Shown here one piece after another: positions 53,029 to 62,428 of a stretch of 64,000 nt of DNA (the first letter of the stretch is position 1; each line of letters opens with the position of its first letter). The translations under genes were made by a program, and so were the position numbers. The notes beneath the pieces are model-generated. The model made no database searches, was not told the DNA's origin, and saw only the letters and a list, made by a program, of their open reading frames with translations. This DNA is from Halogeometricum limi (lineage in GTDB: Archaea; Halobacteriota; Halobacteria; Halobacteriales; Haloferacaceae): the NCBI RefSeq assembly GCF_900115785.1, contig NZ_FOYS01000003.1, positions 372,001 through 436,000 on the forward strand, given 5' to 3'.

Positions 53029-53679
53029 TCACACGCTTTCCGATTTAATTTCTGACTTCAGGGGGTAGTACGGTACGCAGAGGCGGTCGGTGTTCTGCCC
53101 GTACCCCTGCAAGAGGGTGGCCAGCAGCCGCCATTTCTCGGGTTCAATCTCGGACTGGGTGTACCCATCTTCCCCGACACAGAATGAATCACCGCTTCCT
53201 GGGTCGTTAAGCGTAGTAGATGCTGCTGTGATGTTTGATCCAGTTTGCTCGATGATTCGGTCTGTCCACCCTTCACTCAGTGATTGAACTGAGATGCTCT
53301 CAAGGGCTTCTAGGGGCTGGTCATCCGAAGCATCGATGTCTTCAATGGCTGCAGAGATGCGTGATTCCACTTGCGGGCCGAACGAGAACAGAGAGATAGT
53401 ATCTGCAGGGAGGTGGTCTGATTCTGCTTTGCGACCGACTTTCGATGCGAGGGTGATTCGAGATTGGAGTTGCGTTTTCGGTGTTACTTCGTCGAGTCGT
53501 GCCCGGCCCGTCTCAGACAGGACACGTGAGTCCCACCAGCCCTGGTTGTTCGACTCACCCACACGCTCTATCAACAGACGTGAGGCGATCAAGTCAAGAA
53601 AGAACTCGTCATCAATACCCGCCTCGTGGAGGGCCTCTTTAGTCGAGACAAACGCATCGGCGAAATCAGTTGAAGTCAT
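53029..53679 (-). CDS. brxE: BrxE-like protein, first gene of the BREX operon
   Basis: A 216-aa protein from the ATG at 53677-53679 (MTSTDFADAFVS). LIASRLLIERVGESNNQGWW, then DSRVLSETGRARLDEVTPKT is the pattern I recall for BrxE, a protein listed for type 6 BREX. A minus-strand TTCTAAG at about 53704-53710 sits 28 bp upstream, fitting a leaderless operon promoter. A longer frame to 53754 is possible but enters that promoter. Family call is from memory of the N-terminal motif only. Confidence 0.65.
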   Translation of the reverse strand: MTSTDFADAFVSTKEALHEAGIDDEFFLDLIASRLLIERVGESNNQGWWDSRVLSETGRARLDEVTPKTQLQSRITLASKVGRKAESDHLPADTISLFSFGPQVESRISAAIEDIDASDDQPLEALESISVQSLSEGWTDRIIEQTGSNITAASTTLNDPGSGDSFCVGEDGYTQSEIEPEKWRLLATLLQGYGQNTDRLCVPYYPLKSEIKSESV

Positions 53680-53799
53680 ATTTACATCCACAAGAGGTGG
53701 TGGCTTAGAACCAACGCCTCCCGTTTTCTGTAGGGGAAACTGTGCATCCAGCACATCGCGGGTTTAATATCGCCCGACAGAGGTTGGATAGTGTATACG

Positions 53800-55116
53800 A
53801 TGGGTTCCGGGAATGAGCTGACTGAACTCTACGATTCTCTCTCTGTTCTGTATGGGTCGCTGCCTTCTGGAGTTGATTCGGAGTGGAGGGTTGCGTTGCG
53901 GTCTGTGTTGTACGGGGGCGACCTGCTTGCAAGTGAGGCGTCGTGTTACGGGGCGCAGCAGAAAGAGCGGAATTTGGGGAAACGGAAGGACTACGCGCGG
54001 CGTCATGGGAATGGGGATCGGGTAACAGAGTTTTCGGCAATCACGGTGGCAGAGACGCGAGAGGAGGATCACCGGTATGTCCCGGCAGGTGCGAAGTTAC
54101 CGCTTGCGCCGGAGTCGGGGGAAGTGCTTCCGGTAAACGTCTCCCCAGAGGAGGTCGATTGGGCAATCTCGCTGCTGGCTGAATTCCCAGCGGAACCCGC
54201 GGCTGATCGGCCTGGTGACGGCGGTGACGTGTTGCTTGATCGAGAGCGAGTTCATCGAGCGCGTCAAGCGACAGGAGCAGGAGATCGTGGTGATGAGACG
54301 ACAGTGCTGTTTGTGAGTGATACGCATCTCGGGTACGAGAATCGTGCGGAGACGGGCAGTGGGAAGACCGTGTCATGGATTGGTGAGATTGATAGTCGGG
54401 ATACGATTCGGCGGATTCGAACGATTGCAATGGAGCGTGACGTTGATGCGGTGATTCACACCGGGGATGTGCTGGATCACGAAGTGGATGCGGTGACGCT
54501 CGACGCTGCTGAGTCGAGTTTGCGTGACTTGGCTCTCAGTGGTATCCCAGTGTACTGTATTCTCGGGACGCACGATCACAACGCTGCGATTCCGTACTAT
54601 TCGAACTCTGTAGATGGGGTTGCATGGCTGAAAGACCAAGTGCGGAACGAGTATCTTATCGAGTTATCGTCCAGCCCGATGTCGGTTGCTGGCGGGCCGC
54701 TTGACGCATACGGGGTCTCAGCGGAGAACGTTGGGCTCGATGATGTTGGGAAGTACGAGTCGCTTGGCTGGCGTCCATCGGAGATCGCGTTCGGCGCGGC
54801 GTCGCCGGGGCCAAATGTGCTGTGTCTCCACGACGGGGTGACGCCGTACCGGAATCGTTCGAACGCGGATGTCGATCTCGACGAGTTACTCGCGCAGTCA
54901 CGCGTCTCGTTCGACTGTGTGCTAGTGGGTGATGAGCATCGGCCCAAGTACGATGACTTCGATACCGGGTACTCATTCGAGACTGAGGATGGAACGCCGG
55001 TGTTGTACACAGGACCGGCCGCACGCGTCGGACCGGCATACCGTGATAACGACGCGTTCGTGACAGAACTCTCGATTTCTGATGCAGGAGTAACAACGAC
55101 GCGGCACTCGATATGA
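53800..55116 (+). CDS. Metallophosphoesterase with N-terminal helical domain
   Basis: A 438-aa protein from ATG 53800, which has TTTAATA at 53763-53769 upstream. Residues about 1-165 are an unassigned helical and linker region. The calcineurin-like domain follows: TVLFVSDTHLGYENR (DxH), AVIHTGDVLDHE (GD), YCILGTHDHNAA (GNHD variant with Thr for Asn), NVLCLHDGV, and VLVGDEHRPKY (GxxH). It resembles Mre11/SbcD or YhaO nucleases. Divergent from the BREX operon. The Asn-to-Thr change in the third motif may alter activity. Confidence 0.78.
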   Translation: MGSGNELTELYDSLSVLYGSLPSGVDSEWRVALRSVLYGGDLLASEASCYGAQQKERNLGKRKDYARRHGNGDRVTEFSAITVAETREEDHRYVPAGAKLPLAPESGEVLPVNVSPEEVDWAISLLAEFPAEPAADRPGDGGDVLLDRERVHRARQATGAGDRGDETTVLFVSDTHLGYENRAETGSGKTVSWIGEIDSRDTIRRIRTIAMERDVDAVIHTGDVLDHEVDAVTLDAAESSLRDLALSGIPVYCILGTHDHNAAIPYYSNSVDGVAWLKDQVRNEYLIELSSSPMSVAGGPLDAYGVSAENVGLDDVGKYESLGWRPSEIAFGAASPGPNVLCLHDGVTPYRNRSNADVDLDELLAQSRVSFDCVLVGDEHRPKYDDFDTGYSFETEDGTPVLYTGPAARVGPAYRDNDAFVTELSISDAGVTTTRHSI

Positions 55117-55172
55117 CTGGGCAGTCGTAGATACCCCAGTGCTGATAAGCACCACTGCCGTCTCATCTGATA

Positions 55173-55415
55173 ATGCAGCGCTTCTCTGAGGGGGATCGGG
55201 TCCGGGTCGATATTCCTGATGAGAGAGATCCTGATCATCAGGTGTATCACGGCGAGCACGGCCGAGTCGTTGCAGTGTTGAGTGATGATGCGGATTCGCT
55301 CACCGCTGACGAGCGGGATGCGCAACTCTACCGGGTTGCGTTTGATTCTGGTGAGATGTCTGATTTCCGGTGGCGTGACTTGCGGCCACCAATCGACGAC
55401 TCCTCACAAACGTAG
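55173..55415 (+). CDS. Small SH3-like protein
   Basis: An 80-aa protein beginning FSEGDRVRVDIPDERDPDHQ, then HGEHGRVVAVLSDD and ending WRDLRPPIDDSSQT. The GDRV...GxV pattern is typical of small SH3/KOW-like barrels that bind nucleic acid or protein. Its last 13 residues resemble the tail of the small protein at 62429-62575. Located between two nuclease genes. Confidence 0.6.
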   Translation: MQRFSEGDRVRVDIPDERDPDHQVYHGEHGRVVAVLSDDADSLTADERDAQLYRVAFDSGEMSDFRWRDLRPPIDDSSQT

Positions 55416-55493
55416 TTTCAGGCAGCTCTTGACCAGCTTCAGATCTGCTCTCTCGGGGAAAGGATCATCATCCGGCTCTGTCACTGTTTCTTC

Positions 55494-56480
55494 ATGCCTC
55501 CGGATCGGCTCCGTAGTATCGTTCCGATGTTTGGCGGTGGGTCCCGGTACGTTGAGACGCTGGATGCGATTCTTGAGTTCGTCGAAGCGCATCAGCCGAC
55601 GTCTGATGAACTCGTCGGGTGGCACCGTGGGTCGTTCCAGAACGTGTCCAGTCGGGATTCGATTATGCGACGGGTGAGTTATCTCCAACAGGTCGGATTC
55701 CTCCGCCAGGTGAACGACCATTGGGAACTCGGTGGTGCTGGTCGGGAGTACGTTGAGCAGGGTGATGTGGCGACGCTGCTGCGGATTATGTGTGATCGGA
55801 ACGTCGGGCTTCGGAGTCTCATGTATGCGTTGGCTGCTGGGCCGATGACGCTCGCAGAGGTGAGTGAACAGCAGCTCGACACACATCCAGAGTTAGGGTG
55901 GAGCCGTGGAGAAACAGACATGGCGAAGCAGCGGGTGAATTGGCTGAGGAGCATGGGCCTCGTCGAGAAGCGCGGCGACGAGTACGCGTTGACGGATGAT
56001 GGCCTACAGTTCGTTGAGAGCGCGGTGGCGGAGTGGGCTGATTCGGACTGGACACCGTCGGTGAGCGATGCCGAGGTGCGTGCTGGGACGTACGAAACGA
56101 CTGTCCATGCACGGTCGGTCGATCCGGAGTTCCGTGCGGCAGTACTGTCCCGGCACGACCGTACGTGCCCGGTTTCTGGGGTGGATCATCCTGGCCTGTT
56201 GGACGTGGCGCACGTCCTGTCGTGGAGTGACTATCCGGAGTACAGGGCAGATCTCTCGAACGTGTTGGCACTCAGTAAGACGCATCACGCGGCGTTCGAC
56301 CGGGAGCTATTCACTATCGACCAGGATTACCGGCTGTGCGTGAATCCGAGGTTCGAGACCCAAAGTGATGTGCTCCAAAGCACGATTATCGACCGTGCAG
56401 GAGAACGGATCTCGATTCCAGAGGAGAGTTTGAAGCCGCAGTATGTTGCGCAGCACAACGCGGCGCTTGAGTGGGTGTGA
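55494..56480 (+). CDS. HNH endonuclease with N-terminal winged-helix domains
   Basis: A 328-aa protein. The N-terminal 200 residues contain two winged-helix-like units (RDSIMRRVSYLQQVGFLRQV and EVSEQQLDTHPELG, QRVNWLRSMGLVEK). The C-terminal HNH nuclease has AAVLSRHDRTCPVSG, LLDVAHVLSWSDYPEYR, SNVLALSKTHHAAFD and an LFTIDQDYRL tail, closely parallel to the gene at 22232. The N-terminal arrangement is like ASCH- or HTH-type restriction subunits. Likely cleaves DNA; specificity unknown. Confidence 0.75.
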   Translation: MPPDRLRSIVPMFGGGSRYVETLDAILEFVEAHQPTSDELVGWHRGSFQNVSSRDSIMRRVSYLQQVGFLRQVNDHWELGGAGREYVEQGDVATLLRIMCDRNVGLRSLMYALAAGPMTLAEVSEQQLDTHPELGWSRGETDMAKQRVNWLRSMGLVEKRGDEYALTDDGLQFVESAVAEWADSDWTPSVSDAEVRAGTYETTVHARSVDPEFRAAVLSRHDRTCPVSGVDHPGLLDVAHVLSWSDYPEYRADLSNVLALSKTHHAAFDRELFTIDQDYRLCVNPRFETQSDVLQSTIIDRAGERISIPEESLKPQYVAQHNAALEWV

Positions 56481-56615
56481 GTCTGTTTACAGCTGAACGG
56501 AATCTCGCTCGTACGAAGCGAGTCGTTGTCAAGACGATGGCGTTTACCGAAATTCCTCGACTGCTCTCAATTTGAGCGCTGGGCTTATGTTAATCTCTTC
56601 TGATGTGATTAGCAG

Positions 56616-57902
56616 ATGGCATCAGTAGAGGTTCTTTGTGTAGCTGATATTCATATCGGGCGTCGTCCAAGCCGGCTCCCTGACCGATTCGATCCGGCCG
56701 ATTTTTCTCCCCGTACAATCTGGGCTGATCTCGCGGAGTCGGCTGTTACTCAGGGGGTTGATGCGGTCGTCGTTGCGGGTGACCTGGTTGACCAGGAGAA
56801 CAGGTATGCGGAAGCGTTCGGTGCCGTTGAGTCCGTGGCGACCAGACTTGCAGAGGCTGGTATTCCCCTCATTGCTGTCGCTGGGAACCACGACGCCGAC
56901 GTGCTCCCGGACTTGGCTGAGGCAATCGATAATCTCCAGTTGCTTGGCCGGGATGGGTCCTGGGAGCGAACAGCTTTGACCGACGTCGAGGGTGAACCGA
57001 ATCTTCACGTGGACGGGTGGTCGTTCCCCGGTCGGTACTACCACGAGAATCCGTTGGATGCGTATGACCTGGCTGATGAGGGCGTTCCACGTCTTGGAGT
57101 CGTCCACGCAGATGTTAGTGGTGAGGATCGGTACGCCCCGGTCGCCGTGGATGACTTGGCGACGAGTGGGCATTCGGCGTGGGTTCTTGGCCACCTCCAC
57201 GTTCCAGGGCTCCGTCACGAGAACCCGCCAGTCCTCTATCCAGGGTCGCTCCAACCGTTGGATCCGAGCGAGACTGGCGGTCACGGTGCGTGGCTCGTCT
57301 CGGTCGAGACTGACGGGACAATAGAGACAGAGCCGCTCAGGTCAGCGACACTGCAGTACAAGGAGGTCGTCGTCTCAACGGACCCCGATCAGGGGTTCCA
57401 CGACATCGTCGATGCTACCCACGAGCAGTTACGTGAGACAGCCACGAAGTGCGGCTCCGAAACCGAGCTCCTTGCGGTCACAGTAACGGTTTCTGGACGA
57501 ACGGACGCAGATACTGATCTCCGAAGTCGACGCGGGGAGCTTGAACAGATCGAGCTCACGGACGGCGGGACGGCGGTGCGTGTTATCGACGTGACTGTCG
57601 ATACGAAACCGTCGATTGATCTCGCTGCTCGCGCTGGCGACGATGACCCTGTCGGGTACTTGGCCGGATTGCTGCGTGCCCTCGATGATGACGAACCGTT
57701 GGACCCGTATCGGGATGTCATAGAGGCTGCTCACACGAGTGTCCGCGAGACCCACGACTCGAACGCGTATCGGGAGCTCAAGAGCCACGACGAGACGTAC
57801 ACTCGCCCTACGGAAGCTGAAACGAAGGAAGTACTCCGCCGACAAGCTCGGCAGCTCGTCGACGCGTTCGTCGAGCAGCAGGGGGTGCCTGCAGATGAGT
57901 GA
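56616..57902 (+). CDS. Mre11/SbcD (YhaO)-like nuclease
   Basis: A 428-aa metallophosphoesterase with a full motif set: VLCVADIHIGRRPSRL, AVVVAGDLVDQENR, LIAVAGNHDAD, LGVVHADVSG and AWVLGHLHVPG. Residues after about 260 form a capping/C-terminal region. It overlaps the downstream Rad50-like gene (TGA of this gene lies within its second and third codons), so the two form an Mre11-Rad50-type pair acting on DNA ends. A likely TATA element (TTATGTTAA) lies near 56586. Confidence 0.85.
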   Translation: MASVEVLCVADIHIGRRPSRLPDRFDPADFSPRTIWADLAESAVTQGVDAVVVAGDLVDQENRYAEAFGAVESVATRLAEAGIPLIAVAGNHDADVLPDLAEAIDNLQLLGRDGSWERTALTDVEGEPNLHVDGWSFPGRYYHENPLDAYDLADEGVPRLGVVHADVSGEDRYAPVAVDDLATSGHSAWVLGHLHVPGLRHENPPVLYPGSLQPLDPSETGGHGAWLVSVETDGTIETEPLRSATLQYKEVVVSTDPDQGFHDIVDATHEQLRETATKCGSETELLAVTVTVSGRTDADTDLRSRRGELEQIELTDGGTAVRVIDVTVDTKPSIDLAARAGDDDPVGYLAGLLRALDDDEPLDPYRDVIEAAHTSVRETHDSNAYRELKSHDETYTRPTEAETKEVLRRQARQLVDAFVEQQGVPADE

Positions 57903-60900
57903 GCCGATCCCGACTGACGCTGACCAGACCGGTTCAGGCCGTGACACAGGGGAAGGCCGAGAGACCCCGGTCGCAATTAACGCTGTTACCCTCGACCGTG
58001 CGCCCGGGTTTGAGACGGCTGGATTCTCGCTTGACGGGTTTTCGCCGGGAGTCAACGTTGTGTACGGCGCGAATGCGGCTGGTAAATCGACGCTGGCGGA
58101 GGCGATCCGCTGGTCGTTGTGGCCCGATGAGGCCCCGTCGTCGGCGACTGTTCGGACTGACCTGACCTACGATGGTGAGTCGCGGCGGATTGAACTGCAC
58201 GGTGGCGTCAGTGAGCACTTTCGTGATGGCGAACCCGCTGACGCGATTCCGGTGCCGTCGCTGGATGGTGGTCGTCGGTACGCATTGTCGTTGCACGATA
58301 TGCTGCAAGAGGAAACGGACGACGGCGAGTTTGCGAGCGTCATTCAGCGCGAATCAACTGGCGGGTTCAATATCGACGCTGTCCGTAGCGATTTTGGCCT
58401 GACTGACGGGGCTAGCCCGGCCACACGAGGCATTAGTGCCACGAAAGAGGCGGCGGCAGCCATCGACAAGGTCGAGGAACTGCGGCGAAACGCGCCGAAT
58501 TTGGAAGCCGAACGGACCCGTCTCAGTCAACTCAAAGAAGAGCTTGCGGCGGCCGCCGATGCGAGTGAGCGCGTTGATCTGCTTGAGACGGCGATTGAGT
58601 TCCGGAAGGCGCAGGACGCCTACGACCAGCGGGCGGATGAAGTAGCATCGTACCCGGAGGAGCTGGCGTCGTTCGATGGTGATGAATTGGGCCGGCTCGA
58701 CGATCTTGACGAGCAGATAGCGCAACAGAAACGCGTTGAGCAGGAGGCCGCGGTGAAATACCGCGAGGCCGCTGACAAACTGGCCGGCACGGAACTCCCG
58801 GAGGACGGCGTTACCGATGAGGTGTTGCAGACGCTTCGAGAGTACCGGGATGACCTCGATGATGCTGAAGATGATCGTGACCGATTGCAACGTGAAGTAG
58901 CTGATGCAGAAGCTAAGCGCAGTGAGGTACGGGAGAAGATTCCCCTGGACCTTGACGGTGAGACGCTCCGTGAGGTCGATACGGATGATCTTGCCGAGCT
59001 TCGGTCGTTCGTTTCGAAGGTAGCGGAAGTCGACGGGAAGGGGCAGGTTGAGGCTGCTATTGATGAGTGGCTCGCTGGGGAGTCGAATGAATCTGCAGAT
59101 CGTGGAACGCTGGAAAGCGGGCGGAATGCGCTTGAGAACTGGCTCGCAGCCCCGCCAGAACAAGCTACTGACGAGCCGAGTAGCCGAGGCCCTGTTGCAG
59201 CGGCCATCACGGCGGGGCTCTTGACGGCGCTGTCAGGTGTCGTGATCGCGCTGACAGTAAATCCTGCTGGGGGCCTGCTGACGATCCTCGGGCTCGCCCT
59301 CGCTGGCTACGCAGCTTTCTCTGCGAGGAGTGACGATACTGGAACGGACAATACTGCCAGAGCAACCCATGCGGAGACGTTCCGGCAGACTGGACTTCCA
59401 GAGCCAGATTCGTGGGAACCTGACGCTGTCAGGGACCGGGTAGCTGACCTTCGTGACCGACTGCGTGTCATCGAAGTGGACGAGCAGGAGGCTCAGAAGC
59501 ACGATGAGCTCCGTGCGCAGTTCGATATCGACGACGTCAGGGATGAACTGGAGACGGCGCGTGAGCGCCTTCGGGACCGGTTCGATACTGAGATCGACGA
59601 CGACATTGAACTGGCGGTGACAGTCGAGCGTGTTGAGCGGTGGCAGGCTGCTGATGAAACCGTCGCTGGGAAACAGGCGGCGCTACAGGAAGCCAGCGAT
59701 CAGGTCGAGACGTATCGGGAGCAGTTCTGCGCGACGATCAAGCCCTACACGACCGGCGCGTACTCCTACGTGGTCGAAACGAGTGCCGATGCGACGGCTG
59801 CTGTTGAGAGTCTCGAACAGCGACAGCGCGACTACGAGAGTGCGACTCAGCGACTCGCAGAGGTAGACGGGAGTGTCGCTGCGGCCCACAAGGAACTCGA
59901 CCGGTACAGGGCCGACCGAGAGGTATTATTCACCGAGCGTGGCTTGGAGCCTGGCGACCGGGAGCGGCTCGCAGCGCTGTGTGAGCAATACTCGGAGTAC
60001 GAATCAGCCGTTGAGGCGAAAGGTACTGCGGAGACCACACTTGAGAATCGCCGTTCAGACCTTCGTGACCACGATGCTTACGAGGAAGAGATCGAAGAAC
60101 GAGACAGGGGCGACTTAGAACAAGAGGTAGACGAAAAACGGGAGATTGCGAACCGGTACGACGAGCTCTTACAGGACAAAACGACGCTGGAAAAGGAAAT
60201 CGAGGATGCGAAGGCGTCGACGGAGATTGCTGACGCTGTTCAAGAACGACGTGAAGCGTTGCGAGGTCTTGAAGAAGCGCTCGACGCGGACGTGGCCGAC
60301 GCAGTCACGGATACACTCCTTGAGTTCGTCGAGGCGGAGACAGTTACCAGCAACCAGGAGCCGGTGTTTCAGCGGGCGGACGATCTCTTGCGGCGGATTA
60401 CTGACGGGCAGTTCGAGCTCAGACTCGATGACGGTACGTTCAGGGCATTCGATACGGGAGAACAGCGACGCGTTGACCTAAACGATTTGTCGAGTGGGAC
60501 GCGCGTGCAGGTCCTGCTCGCGGTTCGGGTCGCTTTCGTCGAACACAGAGAGCAGGAGACTGCGCCCCCGTTGTTACTTGACGAGACGCTGGCACCGTTC
60601 GATGACCAACGAGCTGAAACGGTCCTTGACACCGTGATTGACCTGGCCCGGGCAGGGAGGCAGGTATTCTACTTCACGGCCCGGCACGACGAACGCGCAC
60701 GGTGGGAGACGCGGCTTGAAGAGTCGGACGTCGAGTACAGTCTCCAGCAGTTGACGGCGAGCGACGGGCACGACCCGATTGCGGAACCACCGACACTCGA
60801 AACACGTGGTGTAGTCGACGTACCGGCCCCGGACGGCGACGACCACCAGTCGTACCGTGAGCAACTGGGTGTACCGACGTTCGACCCGCGACAAGGAGCG

Positions 60901-61455
60901 GCGTCGGCACCGCTCTGGTACGTGACTGAGGACCCGGAAGTATTGTACCGACTGCGTACCGCAGGTATCGAACGCTGGGGGCATCTCCGATCGTTACTGG
61001 AGATCGGTGCCGTTGATGGCCTCCTGTCGGACACGTCCCGAGAGCAGGTCCGCCGACACGGTGCGGCACTAGAATCGTTCGTCGAGGCGTACACAGTTGG
61101 GCGCGGGAAGGCGGTTGACCGTGATGTCTTGGAAGCCAGTGGAGCCGTTAGTAATACGTTCATCGACAAGGTGAGCGAGCTGGCAGACAGTGTCGATGGG
61201 GATCCAGAAGAGATTCTTGATGCGCTGCCGGATGTCAGCCACTTCCGCCATGATAAAATTGAGGAACTCCGGGAGTACTTCCGCCAAGAGAACTACCTTG
61301 ATCCGCGCCCGAAGCGACCAGACGAACAGATCCGGTCAACAGTGGTCGACACGTACTGTCAGCACGGACTCGAACCATCCACGGCAGCAACGGCTGCAGA
61401 TAGGCTCCTTGATCGGATTTCAGCAGGCCCCGACCCGAGTGAGAAAGCGGACTGA
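57895..61455 (+). CDS. Rad50/YhaN-like ATPase with a membrane hairpin
   Basis: An 1186-aa SMC-type ATPase from the ATG at 57895 overlapping the nuclease stop; an upstream frame to 57739 lies inside that gene. Walker A is YGANAAGKSTLAEAI near residue 57; long coiled coils follow. At about residues 433-480 two hydrophobic helices (AAITAGLLTALSGVVIAL, then LLTILGLALAGYAAF) split the coiled coils, as in YhaN-type proteins rather than canonical SbcC. The ABC signature is DLSSGTRVQVLLAVR and Walker B PLLLDETLAPFDD near 893. The last 200 residues add a helix-hairpin-helix-like region. No CxxC zinc hook was found. Confidence 0.82.
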   Translation: MSEPIPTDADQTGSGRDTGEGRETPVAINAVTLDRAPGFETAGFSLDGFSPGVNVVYGANAAGKSTLAEAIRWSLWPDEAPSSATVRTDLTYDGESRRIELHGGVSEHFRDGEPADAIPVPSLDGGRRYALSLHDMLQEETDDGEFASVIQRESTGGFNIDAVRSDFGLTDGASPATRGISATKEAAAAIDKVEELRRNAPNLEAERTRLSQLKEELAAAADASERVDLLETAIEFRKAQDAYDQRADEVASYPEELASFDGDELGRLDDLDEQIAQQKRVEQEAAVKYREAADKLAGTELPEDGVTDEVLQTLREYRDDLDDAEDDRDRLQREVADAEAKRSEVREKIPLDLDGETLREVDTDDLAELRSFVSKVAEVDGKGQVEAAIDEWLAGESNESADRGTLESGRNALENWLAAPPEQATDEPSSRGPVAAAITAGLLTALSGVVIALTVNPAGGLLTILGLALAGYAAFSARSDDTGTDNTARATHAETFRQTGLPEPDSWEPDAVRDRVADLRDRLRVIEVDEQEAQKHDELRAQFDIDDVRDELETARERLRDRFDTEIDDDIELAVTVERVERWQAADETVAGKQAALQEASDQVETYREQFCATIKPYTTGAYSYVVETSADATAAVESLEQRQRDYESATQRLAEVDGSVAAAHKELDRYRADREVLFTERGLEPGDRERLAALCEQYSEYESAVEAKGTAETTLENRRSDLRDHDAYEEEIEERDRGDLEQEVDEKREIANRYDELLQDKTTLEKEIEDAKASTEIADAVQERREALRGLEEALDADVADAVTDTLLEFVEAETVTSNQEPVFQRADDLLRRITDGQFELRLDDGTFRAFDTGEQRRVDLNDLSSGTRVQVLLAVRVAFVEHREQETAPPLLLDETLAPFDDQRAETVLDTVIDLARAGRQVFYFTARHDERARWETRLEESDVEYSLQQLTASDGHDPIAEPPTLETRGVVDVPAPDGDDHQSYREQLGVPTFDPRQGAASAPLWYVTEDPEVLYRLRTAGIERWGHLRSLLEIGAVDGLLSDTSREQVRRHGAALESFVEAYTVGRGKAVDRDVLEASGAVSNTFIDKVSELADSVDGDPEEILDALPDVSHFRHDKIEELREYFRQENYLDPRPKRPDEQIRSTVVDTYCQHGLEPSTAATAADRLLDRISAGPDPSEKAD

Positions 61456-61518
61456 GAGCACCCTCGATTCATGACTATCCGATTATCCTAAGCATCGGGA
61501 TAACGGGTAGAATAAGCG

Positions 61519-62256
61519 TCAGACGATGTCGGTGGCGGGCCGGCGGTAGGTATCGTCGAGGCTGGGACCACCAAGGGCGGTGTAAAGGTTGATGAGGTCC
61601 GCGACGTCGCTGATGCAGTAGTCTCTGAGGAGTTGTGTGAGTTCGCGGTGGACGCTGGTATGTTCGATGCCGGCTTCGACGTTTTGCACGTATTTCTCGC
61701 CGAGGACTTGCCCGATGTGCTTGCCTTGGACAGCTTTCCCGTCTATTCCAGAGAGATAGTTGTCGGGGAAGTCGTAGTCGTCGTACCAGACGCTGTCGTT
61801 GTCAATCCCAGTAAGGTCGTAGGCCTTCCAGTCAGGAAGGATTTGCTGGTCGTCCCAGAGCTCGGCTTCGTACTCGTTGGCAGCCGCGAGCGCGACATCA
61901 ACGTGGTTCTCGAACAAGGTCTCTGTGCGTGTCAAGAAGTCTCGGTCAGCACTACCATCGATGTCGCGGGCCCAGTTCAGCAAGTGCGTGCCGTCGAACC
62001 AGGTACCATTGTACGTCAGGAGACGATCTACGCTGCGGTCAGCACACCACGCGAAGAGCCGCTCGTAGAGGTCAATCGTATACTGGTCGTCCCAATCGCC
62101 GCTCCGAAACAGCACTTCGGTTTCTGGTGTGTCGTTCGGGTCGTCAGCGTACGCAAGGCTGACAGCGAAGAGTTCGAAGTACTGGGTGTCGTTCGAGTTG
62201 TCGGGCGGCTCTTCGAACGGGCTCGCGGTTTCGATGTCAATGACAAGTGTGCCCAC
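61519..62256 (-). CDS. DEDDy-type 3'-5' exonuclease
   Basis: A 245-aa RNase H-fold exonuclease from GTG 62256. Exo I is LVIDIETASP, exo II YNGTWFDGTHLLNWA, and exo III YCISD (YxxxD). It resembles the predicted RNase H-like family found near archaeal defence genes and is distantly like the RAMP-operon exonuclease, which has His instead of Tyr in exo III. It is convergent with the Rad50-like gene. Substrate unknown. Confidence 0.78.
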   Translation of the reverse strand: MGTLVIDIETASPFEEPPDNSNDTQYFELFAVSLAYADDPNDTPETEVLFRSGDWDDQYTIDLYERLFAWCADRSVDRLLTYNGTWFDGTHLLNWARDIDGSADRDFLTRTETLFENHVDVALAAANEYEAELWDDQQILPDWKAYDLTGIDNDSVWYDDYDFPDNYLSGIDGKAVQGKHIGQVLGEKYVQNVEAGIEHTSVHRELTQLLRDYCISDVADLINLYTALGGPSLDDTYRRPATDIV

Positions 62257-62428
62257 CTAAGCAGACCTCCTGATGTGATGCGCGTCGGACAGTACCATGT
62301 TTGTTGTGGATGCCGATCTGGAGTCCGGCAGTTCAGTGGTGAACACTCCACTAAATTTCAGAAGCACTAGCTGAAAGTTCGGGGAGCCAGTTGAGGTATT
62401 GCGGATACTGTTTGTCTGATGTGAAGAG
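62257..62428. other. Short intergenic region with a possible 30-codon ORF
   Basis: A 30-codon frame at 62278-62370 (+) encodes a VCCGCR cluster and could be a micro zinc protein, but support is weak. Confidence 0.25.

Noticed and set aside
38205-53679. DISARM or BREX type 5 assignment
   Set aside because: No DISARM-type helicase/PLD genes, and no BrxHII helicase; presence of brxL and pglZ with brxA-B-C fits BREX type 1 best.
57895-61455. Canonical cellular Rad50 with zinc hook
   Set aside because: No CxxC at the coiled-coil apex; a hydrophobic hairpin is there instead, so a YhaN-like call is better.
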